Of a stretch of 27,403 nucleotides of DNA, positions 13,727 through 23,300 are shown piece after piece. The DNA is from a virus. The translations under genes and the position numbers were made by a program. A model generated the notes under the pieces. It searched no databases. It had not been told where the DNA came from and saw only the letters and a program-made list of their open reading frames with translations. Location: the IMG/VR virus record IMGVR_UViG_3300030106_003574, positions 10,717-38,119 of that record. One strand, 5' to 3'. The first letter of the stretch is position 1; each line of letters opens with the position of its first letter.

Positions 13727-16700
13727 TTATTTTTCTAAGGCTTCCATTCTTTTTTTGAGGTCATTATTTTCTGCTGATAACTCTTGAATTGCTTTTACAA
13801 GTGTTGGTACAAACCTTTCGTATGCTAAACCTTGTTGGGTTGTATTTTCATCTATCTGCACAATTTCATTGTTTTCACTAAACCCTAAATCTTGGAGAAC
13901 TTCACCAACTTCTTGTGCGATAAAACCGAGTCTTGTTTTTTCTTTCTGTTCTTCTTCTAAAAGTCTTGGTGGTGTATCATTTATATACCAAGACATTTTT
14001 GTTTTTAGACTATCATCATACTCAGTAACTTCTTTTTTTCTATAAGTAACTGGTCTTAATTTATTAATAAAGTTCAACCCTAAGTCTGAGTCTTCAATAT
14101 CTTTTTTGATTCTTCTATCTGATGTATTGATGGTTGATGTTCCAGCAAACAACTGAGCTCCTTGGTCATCTGCGAGATATAATCTTGTTGTACTACCATT
14201 ACCAATCACCGCATAGTTATCACCTTGTCCAGCGACACCATATCCGATTACGATTTGATTTACTGCTCCGGCCGCACTTGGGTCACTTTGACTTCCAATA
14301 ATAGTATTATTAGTTCCACTTGTGATAACATCACCAGCTTCACTACCAACACAAGTGGTGTTAGTATCACCAGATGCATTAAGATTTGCACCAGCTTCTT
14401 TTCCGATTAGTGTGGCGTGTGAGGCAGCGGAATGTAAATCATATCCAGCTTGATAACCTAAGCAAGTGTTGTGGTCACCTGTTGATACAAGTCTTCCTGC
14501 TCCACCTCCAACAAATGTGTTTGCATCACCACTGGTTAATGCGGCTCCTGCACTAGAACCGATTAAAACAAGACCATCTCTTGTGTTATTAGCTGCTCCC
14601 GCGGAATGACCTATGATTACACAATCTGCACCTGAAGTCATAGCGACACCAGCTTCCCTACCGATGATTACATTTGATGCACCTGTTACCGCCTCACCTG
14701 CTCTTGCTCCAATAAAAGTATTGTTTTCAGACGTAGAGTTTGAATAACCTGCTCTGTATCCTACCGCAGTGTTAGAACCGTGTCCGTCAGAGCCGGGATT
14801 AAAAGTATACATACATTGATAACCGACAGCCGTGTTAAAATCACCGACATCCATACCATCATATAGTGCTGCGAATCCTACAGCTGTATTTGCTTGTCCG
14901 CTAGTCAAATTACCTAAAGCAAAAGCACCCACCGCTACCGTACCATTAGCATCACCGCTAGTAACCGCTGTACAAGCATCTCTACCTATAGCCACTATTT
15001 CATTGACGGTTGCGGTATCAGTTGAATTCAATGCGTACATACCTATCGCTACGTTGTATGACATTGCGCCACCATTACCACCAGTTCCAGCTTCAAAACC
15101 TATCATCACATTATAATCGTTAGCTGCGTTATTTGCGTTAGCCATAGCACTATATCCGATAACAACATTTCCATCTTCACCATCATCGGCCGCACCCATA
15201 GCGCTGTAACCTATCGCAACGTTTCTATCATTTTCTGCTGCCGCATCCAATGCAAAAGTACCAATAGCAACATTACTATTACTATTACCTGCTAATGCCT
15301 TACCAGCTTGATAACCTAATGCAGTGTTATAGCTAGCATTGGCGCCCATAGCACCACTCATAGCTTCATAACCAACTCCAGTATTACTTGCGCCAGCTGT
15401 CAATCCTTCTAAAGCCTTATATCCTATCGCCACAGTTCCGTTTGCAGCAGTTGTTATGTTACCGTTTTGAGCTGCTCCTCTTCCTATTATAACGGCGTCG
15501 TGAACACCTGTTGTGGTCTGACCTGCTCCATCACCAATGATTACATTTTCATCACCATCGCTTAAAGCAGTAGCTGCTTCTTTTCCTATTATTGTGTTAG
15601 CTTCTCCTGTGGTCACGGCATCACCTGCTAAACCACCGACAATAGTGTTAGCATTACCTGTGTTGATACTTCTACCCGCAGAATCTCCAATCGCAGTATT
15701 ATAAACACCCTCTGTTAAATCAAGTAAAGCTCTCATACCAACCGCCACGTTGTCGTCACCAGTTGTTAATGCACTCAATGCTTGATATCCAATACCGACA
15801 TTATCAGTTGCATCGTTCATAGATGCATCAGCTACACTCTCACCTATAAAGACGTTAAAGTTTGAACCAGCATCTATATTATCTCCAGCGTTTTTACCAA
15901 ATACCGTATTAGACGTACCACTATCGTTGTTACTCAAACTAATGTTTGATTCTAGATTAAGTTTCATTCTAACACTATTATTAGCTCCAAAAATAAGATT
16001 GCTATTTTCATAGTTCCAAACATAAGCGTTACCCTCTGTAGCAAATCCGACAACAAAACCATCACTTGCTGAATCATTATCTTGTGGAAAGTGTATATAA
16101 GAGTTCTGACCACTACCTGATACGACCAACGGATATCTTGGATTATTTGTGCCGATGCCCACGTTGCCACCGTAAGGATTTATAGCTATGGTTTTACCAG
16201 CTTGTGATGAATTATCATCTGATGCATCAATTACACCTTGTATATATCCAGCACTACTACCCAATCCACCAAAAAACATACCATCATCTGATTCGTCAGT
16301 CCTATATCTTACTCTTAGCGTAGCTCTATCAACCGATTGGTCAAGATTATCAGCATTAGTTGCACCTGGTGCGTCTATATCTAATGTTGCAAAAGCGGGT
16401 GTGGCACCAACACCAATACCAATCCTATTATTACCACCATCAACAAAAAACATATGAGTATTATCATTACTCTCAACCCTAAAATCTTGGTCAGCAGAAT
16501 CCTCATTAAAAACTATGTTACCACCATCAACCGTTAGTGTCCCATCTATGTCGGTATTATCAAGATTGGTTGTGCCATCTACATCAACATTACCAGGCAC
16601 CACAACTGAACCGAATGAACCAGTTGATGTAGCTGAACCGCTTATGGTGTTACCTAAGAAATCATGAACGTCATCGCTACTATTACCAAACTGAGTTGAA

Positions 16701-17212
16701 CCGCTTGTGAATAATATGGAAGCTGACTCAAACTCGGTGTGAACCTCCTGCGCTGTTAGAGTGCCACCAACGGCTAAATCACCTGTGACCGTACCACCTG
16801 CGAATGTTGGTGAATCGGTCGTCTTAACACCTTGATTTACCCTTCCCTCGTTTACAGTCACCCTTGACGCTAGTGATGAACTGACCGCTGTTGATGAACC
16901 ACTAATAGTTGTCCTATCTAAACTTCTAATCACATCAGCATTGTCACCAAGTGAACCGCTTATATCTGTGGCTATCTGAGCTGAGCTAGTAACCACATTA
17001 GCCACCTTAGCCCCTAAATGCTCTTTGGAAAATGAACCGCTTATATCTGCAGCTAATTGAGCGGAACCCGATACGAGTGTCTTACTCGTCGTCCCACCCT
17101 CGACTAACGTCACCCTTGATGAGAATGATGAACTCTCGGCGGTATCGGAACCACTAATCGAAGCCTTAAGACCATCCGATATAATTTTTTCTGTGAGTTT
17201 AGTTAATGCCAT
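13727..17212 (-). CDS. Trimeric tail fibre with YadA-like head repeats and S74 self-cleaving chaperone (1161 aa)
   Basis: A fibre or adhesin expected to bind the host surface. Order: N-terminal MALTKLTEKIISDGLKASIS (attachment part); SGS/SSAQ linker repeats (30-140); the module shared with the other fibres (about 135-205); one GNVGIGT repeat; then, from about 433 to 995, some 30 repeats of the type NTAVGYQA/NVIIGREAG spaced about 18-22 residues, like the left-handed beta-roll of YadA heads. The C-terminus (1031-1161) is a peptidase S74 intramolecular chaperone: SDRRIKK with Ser1031 and Lys1036 five apart as in the known Ser-Lys dyad, then RLGFIAQEV and a final coiled coil ending KRMEALEK. Cleavage before Ser1031 would release the chaperone after trimerisation. 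The ribosome site is weak (AAAGAG). Whether it is a side or central fibre is unknown. Confidence 0.85.
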   Translation of the reverse strand: MALTKLTEKIISDGLKASISGSDTAESSSFSSRVTLVEGGTTSKTLVSGSAQLAADISGSFSKEHLGAKVANVVTSSAQIATDISGSLGDNADVIRSLDRTTISGSSTAVSSSLASRVTVNEGRVNQGVKTTDSPTFAGGTVTGDLAVGGTLTAQEVHTEFESASILFTSGSTQFGNSSDDVHDFLGNTISGSATSTGSFGSVVVPGNVDVDGTTNLDNTDIDGTLTVDGGNIVFNEDSADQDFRVESNDNTHMFFVDGGNNRIGIGVGATPAFATLDIDAPGATNADNLDQSVDRATLRVRYRTDESDDGMFFGGLGSSAGYIQGVIDASDDNSSQAGKTIAINPYGGNVGIGTNNPRYPLVVSGSGQNSYIHFPQDNDSASDGFVVGFATEGNAYVWNYENSNLIFGANNSVRMKLNLESNISLSNNDSGTSNTVFGKNAGDNIDAGSNFNVFIGESVADASMNDATDNVGIGYQALSALTTGDDNVAVGMRALLDLTEGVYNTAIGDSAGRSINTGNANTIVGGLAGDAVTTGEANTIIGKEAATALSDGDENVIIGDGAGQTTTGVHDAVIIGRGAAQNGNITTAANGTVAIGYKALEGLTAGASNTGVGYEAMSGAMGANASYNTALGYQAGKALAGNSNSNVAIGTFALDAAAENDRNVAIGYSAMGAADDGEDGNVVIGYSAMANANNAANDYNVMIGFEAGTGGNGGAMSYNVAIGMYALNSTDTATVNEIVAIGRDACTAVTSGDANGTVAVGAFALGNLTSGQANTAVGFAALYDGMDVGDFNTAVGYQCMYTFNPGSDGHGSNTAVGYRAGYSNSTSENNTFIGARAGEAVTGASNVIIGREAGVAMTSGADCVIIGHSAGAANNTRDGLVLIGSSAGAALTSGDANTFVGGGAGRLVSTGDHNTCLGYQAGYDLHSAASHATLIGKEAGANLNASGDTNTTCVGSEAGDVITSGTNNTIIGSQSDPSAAGAVNQIVIGYGVAGQGDNYAVIGNGSTTRLYLADDQGAQLFAGTSTINTSDRRIKKDIEDSDLGLNFINKLRPVTYRKKEVTEYDDSLKTKMSWYINDTPPRLLEEEQKEKTRLGFIAQEVGEVLQDLGFSENNEIVQIDENTTQQGLAYERFVPTLVKAIQELSAENNDLKKRMEALEK
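14260..15911 (-). repeat. About 30 in-frame YadA-head-like repeats
   Basis: Each unit encodes a variant of N-(T/V)-x-(I/V)-G-xx-A followed by a short loop, for example NVAIGYSAMG and NTAVGYRAGY. Spacing is mostly 18-22 codons, with a few longer loops. Codons vary between units, so this is an old protein repeat rather than recent DNA expansion. Confidence 0.8.
16606..16812 (-). repeat. Shared fibre module, copy in the YadA-like fibre
   Basis: Encodes TVTGDLAVGGTLTAQEVHTE, then FESASILFTSGSTQFGNSSD and ending near ISGSATSTGSFGS. The same block is present in the other three fibre genes. Confidence 0.8.
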
Positions 17213-17229
17213 TTATTTTCTCTTTACCT

Positions 17230-17237
17230 ATAAATAT
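17230..17237 (-). promoter_or_regulatory. Intergenic ATATTTAT motif upstream of the YadA-like fibre
   Basis: The coding strand reads TAATATTTATAGG, where TAA is the stop of the preceding fibre. It ends 17 bases before the ATG. Confidence 0.45.
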
Positions 17238-20200
17238 TATTTTTCTAACTCTTCAATTTTTTGTTGAAGTTCATTTACCTTTGATGAAAGTTCTTGGATA
17301 GACTTTAACAATATCGGTGTTAATCCAGCATAGTTTAACCCTTTATATGTTGTTTCCTCTGTATCTCTTGTTGTGCCATCATATATGAGTTCTGGAAAAT
17401 GTGGTTCAACCTCTTGAGCTATCAGTCCAATATGTTTCTTTTCTATCCCCTCCTCAACATCTTCTTTCCACTCAAACTTTACTGGCTTTATCTCATCTAA
17501 AACATCTAGTACATCAGGTATCTTTTCTATATTTGTTTTTAATCTTATATCAGAGCCTTCGGTTAAGTTTCCATCAATGCTAACATTTCCACTCGTATCT
17601 AAAGTAAATCTTGAGTTTTCACTTGTACCACCATCATTAGCCGCCGTTGCGAGTGAATATGCTTGTGAATAAAATGCTTTTATTGAGTTACCATCAGCTG
17701 ATAATATAGTATTGAAAAAAGTACCACTATTACCATCTTGTAATCTTAAACCTAAAGATGGATTTGTACCCGTAACAGTAAGAGCTGGTGTAAAACCTGC
17801 TGAACTACCACTTGGCCCAACACAAAGGTTACCAGTAGATGTTAATCTCATCCTCTCTCTAGAAGCACCACCACTTCTTGTATTGAATTGCATGTGACCA
17901 GTATCTGCATCTGGTGAAACTGGTAAGAGAGCCGCTCTATCCCTATCTCCATCAGATAAACATAAACCAGTAGTACCTTGAACATGGAGAGCTCTCTGTG
18001 CTGAAGCACTTCCTCCGACGGTTACACCATCATTATTTATATTTACCATTTGTGTTCGTTGAGCCGCATTAGTAGATGTAAACATCCTTATACTACTCGT
18101 ATTAGCATCATGATTATCGGTCACCAATAATATTTTGGATAATTCAAGTCCATCCTTATCCAATCCAACTATACCACCTGCAACACCATTTGTTGTGCTA
18201 AGATTTCTAAAATCTATACATAAAGCGGTGTCTTGACCAGTATGGTCTGTGGTGTCGTTTGTACCGACTATTAACTCCGCAGGGACTGAATTGGTTTGTA
18301 GTTTCATTGTATCTCTTAAATCGAGACCAGCATCTGGACTATCTGTGCCGATACCCACGTCACCATCTGAGGTTATTCTCATTTTTTCAGAACCATCTAA
18401 TTGAAATGATATAATCGTATTAGCTAGTTTATTTTGAACATCAGCTCCTATCTCTAAACCACCCACAGAACTATTAGCATTTATAGCACAAGATGTTCCT
18501 GCTGCGTGATTCATATCTTGTAATATTATATTAGGTTCATTAGCTCGTATATGTAAGGATGATGATGGTAAACCAGTAGCACTATCTACTAGAATACCAA
18601 CCTTGCCCTCTTTCATAACAAATTCCCCACCTTCACCTAATTCTAAAGTTCTATTATCAGGGTCTGCAGTGATTGCAAATGTTCTACCAGCACCACCGTT
18701 AGTCAAAGTTCTTATTTTTATTGCAACATTTTCACCGTTAGTGCTTGACTCTACTTTCAATTTTGCGTCGGGTTGTGTCGTGCCGATGCCAACTTGCCCC
18801 GAACCACTTATAAACATCATACTTGTGGCACTATCACCAGTAAAATTAAGAATATTTAATGCATGTGAAGAGACTGCTCTTATGGAGAATAGGTCATCGT
18901 GGTCATCACCTTGGTCTGATTGTAATTTTAATTCTGGTTCACCACCCTCATTACTGGCTTTTATTCTAATTGATGGACTTGAACCCTCTACGTGTAATTT
19001 TTCATTCGGGTTATCTGTGCCGATTCCCACGTTGCCTGCATTCGTCGCACCACCAATAACCATTCTTGTAGAACCATCGACTGAAAAGAAAAGATATTCA
19101 TTTCCACTATTATAGAATCCACCTATGTGACCGATATCATTATCACTTGTAGAACCAAACTGTATTCTTGACGAGTTACCATCTGGTGATAAAACTGATA
19201 TTCCGGCATCACCATTATTTTCTACAACAAGTTCATCCGCACTACCACCAGCTGTTACTGAACCAGCAGTAGCAGAGTGAATATGTACCTTTCCGTCTGG
19301 ATTATTTGTGCCGATACCAACGTTGCCTCCATTAAATGTAGTTACACCAGTGCCTTTGGTAACGATTGAACCAAACGAACCTGTTGAAGTGATTGAACCA
19401 CTTATCGTGTTACCTTTAAAATCATGTACATCATCACTACTGTTACCAAATTGGGTTGAACCACTTGTAAATAGGATTGATGCACTTTCAAATTCCGTAT
19501 GAACCTCTTGTGCCGTTAATGTTCCTCCTACAGCAAAATCTCCTGTGACTGTTCCGCCTGCAAATGTTGGTGAATCGGATGTGCCAACTCTTTGGTTTCC
19601 GAAAGAACCGCTTATATCAGCTGATAATTGTGCGGAGCTTGTGACAACGTTAGCTACCTTTGCTCCCAAATGTTCCTTTGAGAATGAACCACTTATATCA
19701 GCTGCCAATTGTGCAGAGCTAGTAACCACATTAGCTACCTTATCCCCTAAATGTTCCTTTGAGAATGAACCACTAATAGCATCCCTTGTTAAAGTTCTTA
19801 TCACCGCAGCGTTAGAACCTAAAGAACCGCTTATGTCTGTCGCTAATTGTGCGGAACCACTAACCATCCCATCAAATATAGCAGCCTTAACCGTTTGTGC
19901 GCTGAAATCCGTGTTTATCTTACTACCGCTTATATTAGCGGTCGATTTTACCATACTATCAACTATGATGCTTGACTCAACAAATTGTGATGAACCTGCT
20001 AACACACCATGAAACTGAACACCGCTCTCAGGTGCTTCCGAAAAATTAATTGTTGAGCCAGTAACCGAGTAAGCGGATGATGGTATCTGCACCACACCAT
20101 CAAGAACAACGGTTAGGTTTGACGCATCAGGTAACACATCGGTTCCACCGACCTGTAAGGTAAATGAAACATCGCTTCCATCAAAGCCCGAGCTGATATC

Positions 20201-20254
20201 ATCGATTACCTCGAAAAATCCTGTGTTTGTTACTGGTCTTCCTAAATATGGCAT
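17237..20254 (-). CDS. Tail fibre with VGIGT repeats and S74 self-cleaving chaperone (1005 aa)
   Basis: Starts MPYLGRPVTNTGFFEVIDDI and continues with a beta domain (FTLQVGGTDVLPDASNLTVV) of the kind found at the baseplate-proximal end of marine phage fibres. Then follow SGS/SSAQ linker repeats with two SFSKEHLG units, the shared module (about 230-295), and about seven repeats built on GNVGIGT-xx-P (for example AGNVGIGTDNPNEKLHVEG). At the end is a peptidase S74 chaperone: SDIRLKTNIEK with Ser901 and Lys906, HIGLIAQEVEPHFPELI, and a closing coiled coil LQQKIEELEK. Self-cleavage before Ser901 is expected. The short GTAAATGCC leader has a purine run AAAGAGAGAG as ribosome site. Receptor unknown. 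Confidence 0.85.
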   Translation of the reverse strand: MPYLGRPVTNTGFFEVIDDISSGFDGSDVSFTLQVGGTDVLPDASNLTVVLDGVVQIPSSAYSVTGSTINFSEAPESGVQFHGVLAGSSQFVESSIIVDSMVKSTANISGSKINTDFSAQTVKAAIFDGMVSGSAQLATDISGSLGSNAAVIRTLTRDAISGSFSKEHLGDKVANVVTSSAQLAADISGSFSKEHLGAKVANVVTSSAQLSADISGSFGNQRVGTSDSPTFAGGTVTGDFAVGGTLTAQEVHTEFESASILFTSGSTQFGNSSDDVHDFKGNTISGSITSTGSFGSIVTKGTGVTTFNGGNVGIGTNNPDGKVHIHSATAGSVTAGGSADELVVENNGDAGISVLSPDGNSSRIQFGSTSDNDIGHIGGFYNSGNEYLFFSVDGSTRMVIGGATNAGNVGIGTDNPNEKLHVEGSSPSIRIKASNEGGEPELKLQSDQGDDHDDLFSIRAVSSHALNILNFTGDSATSMMFISGSGQVGIGTTQPDAKLKVESSTNGENVAIKIRTLTNGGAGRTFAITADPDNRTLELGEGGEFVMKEGKVGILVDSATGLPSSSLHIRANEPNIILQDMNHAAGTSCAINANSSVGGLEIGADVQNKLANTIISFQLDGSEKMRITSDGDVGIGTDSPDAGLDLRDTMKLQTNSVPAELIVGTNDTTDHTGQDTALCIDFRNLSTTNGVAGGIVGLDKDGLELSKILLVTDNHDANTSSIRMFTSTNAAQRTQMVNINNDGVTVGGSASAQRALHVQGTTGLCLSDGDRDRAALLPVSPDADTGHMQFNTRSGGASRERMRLTSTGNLCVGPSGSSAGFTPALTVTGTNPSLGLRLQDGNSGTFFNTILSADGNSIKAFYSQAYSLATAANDGGTSENSRFTLDTSGNVSIDGNLTEGSDIRLKTNIEKIPDVLDVLDEIKPVKFEWKEDVEEGIEKKHIGLIAQEVEPHFPELIYDGTTRDTEETTYKGLNYAGLTPILLKSIQELSSKVNELQQKIEELEK
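19333..19390 (-). repeat. 58-base identical repeat, copy 1
   Basis: Every base matches positions 22952-23009 in the neighbouring G2 fibre gene, third codon positions included, while the flanks differ. This is a sign of recent exchange. Confidence 0.9.
19370..19571 (-). repeat. Shared fibre module, copy in the 1005-aa fibre
   Basis: Encodes the GGTLTAQEVHTEFESASILF block followed by GNTISGSITSTGSFGSIV. It overlaps the end of the 58-base repeat. Confidence 0.8.
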
Positions 20255-20272
20255 TTACTCTCTCTTTGCATT

Positions 20273-20280
20273 ATAAATAT
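20273..20280 (-). promoter_or_regulatory. Intergenic ATATTTAT motif upstream of the 1005-aa fibre
   Basis: The coding strand reads TAATATTTATAATG. Its TAA is the stop of the vestigial KTIEELEK frame, not of the preceding gene. It ends 18 bases before the ATG. Confidence 0.45.
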
Positions 20281-20306
20281 TACTTTTCTAATTCTTCAAT
20301 TGTTTT
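20280..20306 (-). pseudogene. Vestige of an S74-fibre C-terminus (K-T-I-E-E-L-E-K-stop)
   Basis: Immediately after the TAA of the G2 fibre, in the same frame, nine codons read KTIEELEK-stop. The neighbouring S74 fibre ends QKIEELEK-stop, followed by the same TAATATTTATA junction. This is best read as what is left of an S74-type chaperone after a G2-type C-terminus replaced it. Readthrough of the TAA would append these eight residues. The stretch is too short to exclude chance alone, but the match in frame, codons and junction supports it. Confidence 0.6.
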
Positions 20307-23300
20307 TTATTTTACTAACCAAAGTTGTATTGAGTCAGACACATCTTTCATTTTAATCCAACGACTACCCGTCGCCTGACCTGTTCTAACTTTTATTTTA
20401 CCCATTAAACCGATAGTGTCCCATTCTCCTCTACCTCTTCTTGTTGTGTAATCTCTTGTCTCATCATAGTCATCTGCTAGTTGAGACTCTTCCTTATTGT
20501 AATAGTGTGCATTTGATGGAATAGAACCACCATATGGAACACCACGTTCACTTGAACCACTTGGTATATTACTTAGGAAACTACCTGTGTAAGCGATTTC
20601 TGTTCGAAAGGTTTTTTGTACTACCTCACCATTACCACGTGTGAAATCATAAGACCAACTAACCATTGGTATCAATTTTGGTATTTTTCTGTCCCATTCA
20701 TCCGTTTTCCATTTACCTTGCCAGGCTAATGGATTATCACCTATGACACCAGGTCTTGCTGAAACAACACCAATCGGTTCTTCACTACCTGAAGCGACTC
20801 TTATCTTATCACCACTTGACCCAAACACCACGCTATAACCAACTCTGTCTTCCTCGCCTGTGTTACCATCCTCCCACTCAAACATCTCAGCGTAGTCATA
20901 ACCAGTTATACTTGTCGAACCATCGGCGTGTATATCACCATCCTCATCGATAAGAACCACAGCTGGTGAAGCATCACCCCTCCTAACCCTAAATATGTAA
21001 GCAGTTCCATTCGAATTTATGTTGCCGGCATTCGTTCCTGACAAAGCATAAGCGAAGAACTGAAATCCCTTATCAACTGCAGTTCCATTAGATGGGGTGT
21101 CATATACTGTGCTAAAGTTAGATAAAGCTAAACCTCTCTCCCCCTCAGAAAAACCTTGAAGGTTAAGACCACCCTCAGCATTCGAATACTTTCGCATATC
21201 GACAAATGTATCATTTGCAACTAAAGACGTAAAACTGTGTGCTACATCACTATTCTTTATTGTGATATGGCCTGTATCATTAGCACCATGATTTACAGTC
21301 AATCGACCATCAGGATTGTCATCACCGATGCCGACATCTCCTGTATTCGCGATTCTGATTGTCTCAGCGGCATTAACGACAAATCTCATACTGTTATCAT
21401 TGTGGTCGTAATCTACCTGACCGATTTCACTAGAACCAGCATCACCAAAGTTTAGAATTGAGTTTCTATTTGCATCACTCGCTTTTATAAGTACATTAGC
21501 GTTAACTGTATCATCTTCGAATACTGCTATTGCATGTCCACCCCCATTACCCTTTACATGAAGTAAAGCATCATTAACATTAGCAGTTGTGCCGATACCG
21601 ACTTGGCCTTCTTGAGTAATTCGCATTAGTTCTGCATAAGCACTTCCATTATAGTTTTGAAATACAAAATCACCTTGACCATTTGAACCATCTTGTGCAT
21701 ACCCAAAAAAGGCTTCCATAGAACCGTGACTTCTAAATCTTATTAGTCCTGCAGAGTCATTGGCATTTGGAAAATCTATCGTAATAGCTGAATTTATGTG
21801 GTTTCCAGAAGCGGGAGTATAGGTATTAGTTCCTCCAGTATGTACGCCTAAACTTGAATACTGAATCTGACCATCTTTGATTGATATACCACCCGCTTGA
21901 GAACTACCTGATGCGGTTGTTATGACTCCAGTTGATTTAATACGCATTCGTTCAGTTACACCACTACCACCATTTGTGTAAAATAATATATTTCCTTTTG
22001 ATGTGCTATCATCTCTCTGCGTCTGTATTAATGCAGTATTGTTATCGTGGTCATAAAAAGCAATAGAACCAACCGCTACATCATTAGCAATACTATGACC
22101 TTGTAGTTGTAAAACGCCATAATTATTAGCTCCCGCGTCATCTACTGAGGATATTAAAAGATGTCCTCTATCATTACCAAAATCTTGTGGGAATGACGTA
22201 GCCTTAATAGCAACTCTACCATCAGATTCAATACGCATTCTTTCAGCTACAGTTCCTGCCGCGGCTGTAGCAAAACCAATCCTACCATCATCCTTATTAC
22301 TTGTATCCGTACCTGTAAACATACTGATTCGTGCTACGTTTGTCTCATTCCAATTAGCATCTATGAAAGCAATATTGTCCGCCGCTGATGAAATATTTGA
22401 ATCAAATACTAAATTATTTCTTGTGTTTCCTGTGCTTTTTAGGTAGATACCCTCCGTACTAGCATCCGTGTGTATGTGTAGTCCACCAGATACGGGTGTA
22501 GCTGTGCCGATGCCCACATTTCCAGAAGTATCTAACGTTGCTCTTATAGTTCCATCTGTAACTAATCTTAATGGATGGTCTGTTTGTGTACCAACATAAC
22601 CTTGGTCATCTAAAGCTCTTAGCATAGTAGTTACAGTATTCGTTGTATCTGTGACTGCTATTTGTGGGTTAGTAGCATCTGCAACTTCTAACTTATATGC
22701 TGGATTATCTGTGCCGATACCCACGTTGCCATTAGTTAAATTAAAAGTCATCATAGTACCAGCATCACCATCACCACTATCTGCATCATTTCTACCCTCA
22801 AAGAAAAACGCATCACCACCACCAGCTAATCTAAAAATCTTAGAATCAGTACCACCACCAGTATCCTTAAAGGTTAGTGTTGGTGAGGTGCTACTAGCTA
22901 TTGTTAATTGACCTGTTGGACTATCTGTGCCGATACCTACGTCGCCACCCATAAATGTAGTTACACCAGTGCCTTTGGTAACGATTGAACCAAACGAACC
23001 TGTTGAAGTAACCGAACCACTAATCGTGTTACCTTTAAAATCATGAACGTCATCACTACTGTTGCCGAATTGGGTTGAACCGCTTGTGAATAAAATTGAT
23101 GCGGATTCAAACTCGGTGTGAACCTCTTGCGCTGTCAACGTTCCACCGACCGCAAAATCACCAGTTATTGTACCAGCCGCGAATGTCGGCGATGCATCCG
23201 TGGTTAGGTCTTGATTTACGTTTGAGTTCTCCTCCACCGTTAAAGTTTTAGATGCCCCACTAAAAGTTATCGTACCATCGTTTCCATCGCCTACGGTGAG

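Noticed and set aside
15964-16170. Minus-strand ORF of 68 codons within the YadA-like fibre
   Set aside because: It is an overlapping alternate frame of a well-supported long gene with no ribosome site.
18603-19115. Plus-strand ORF of 170 codons (likewise 23296-23829 and 25453-25998)
   Set aside because: They lie antisense inside minus-strand fibre genes, are rich in Ser/Pro/Leu/Val as expected from the reverse of SGS/Asn/Asp repeats, and have no ribosome site or neighbours on that strand.
16149-22946. Repeated 20-mers as a CRISPR-like array
   Set aside because: Spacing is irregular (hundreds of bases), the repeats are in frame and encode the GNVGIGT core; there are no unique short spacers.
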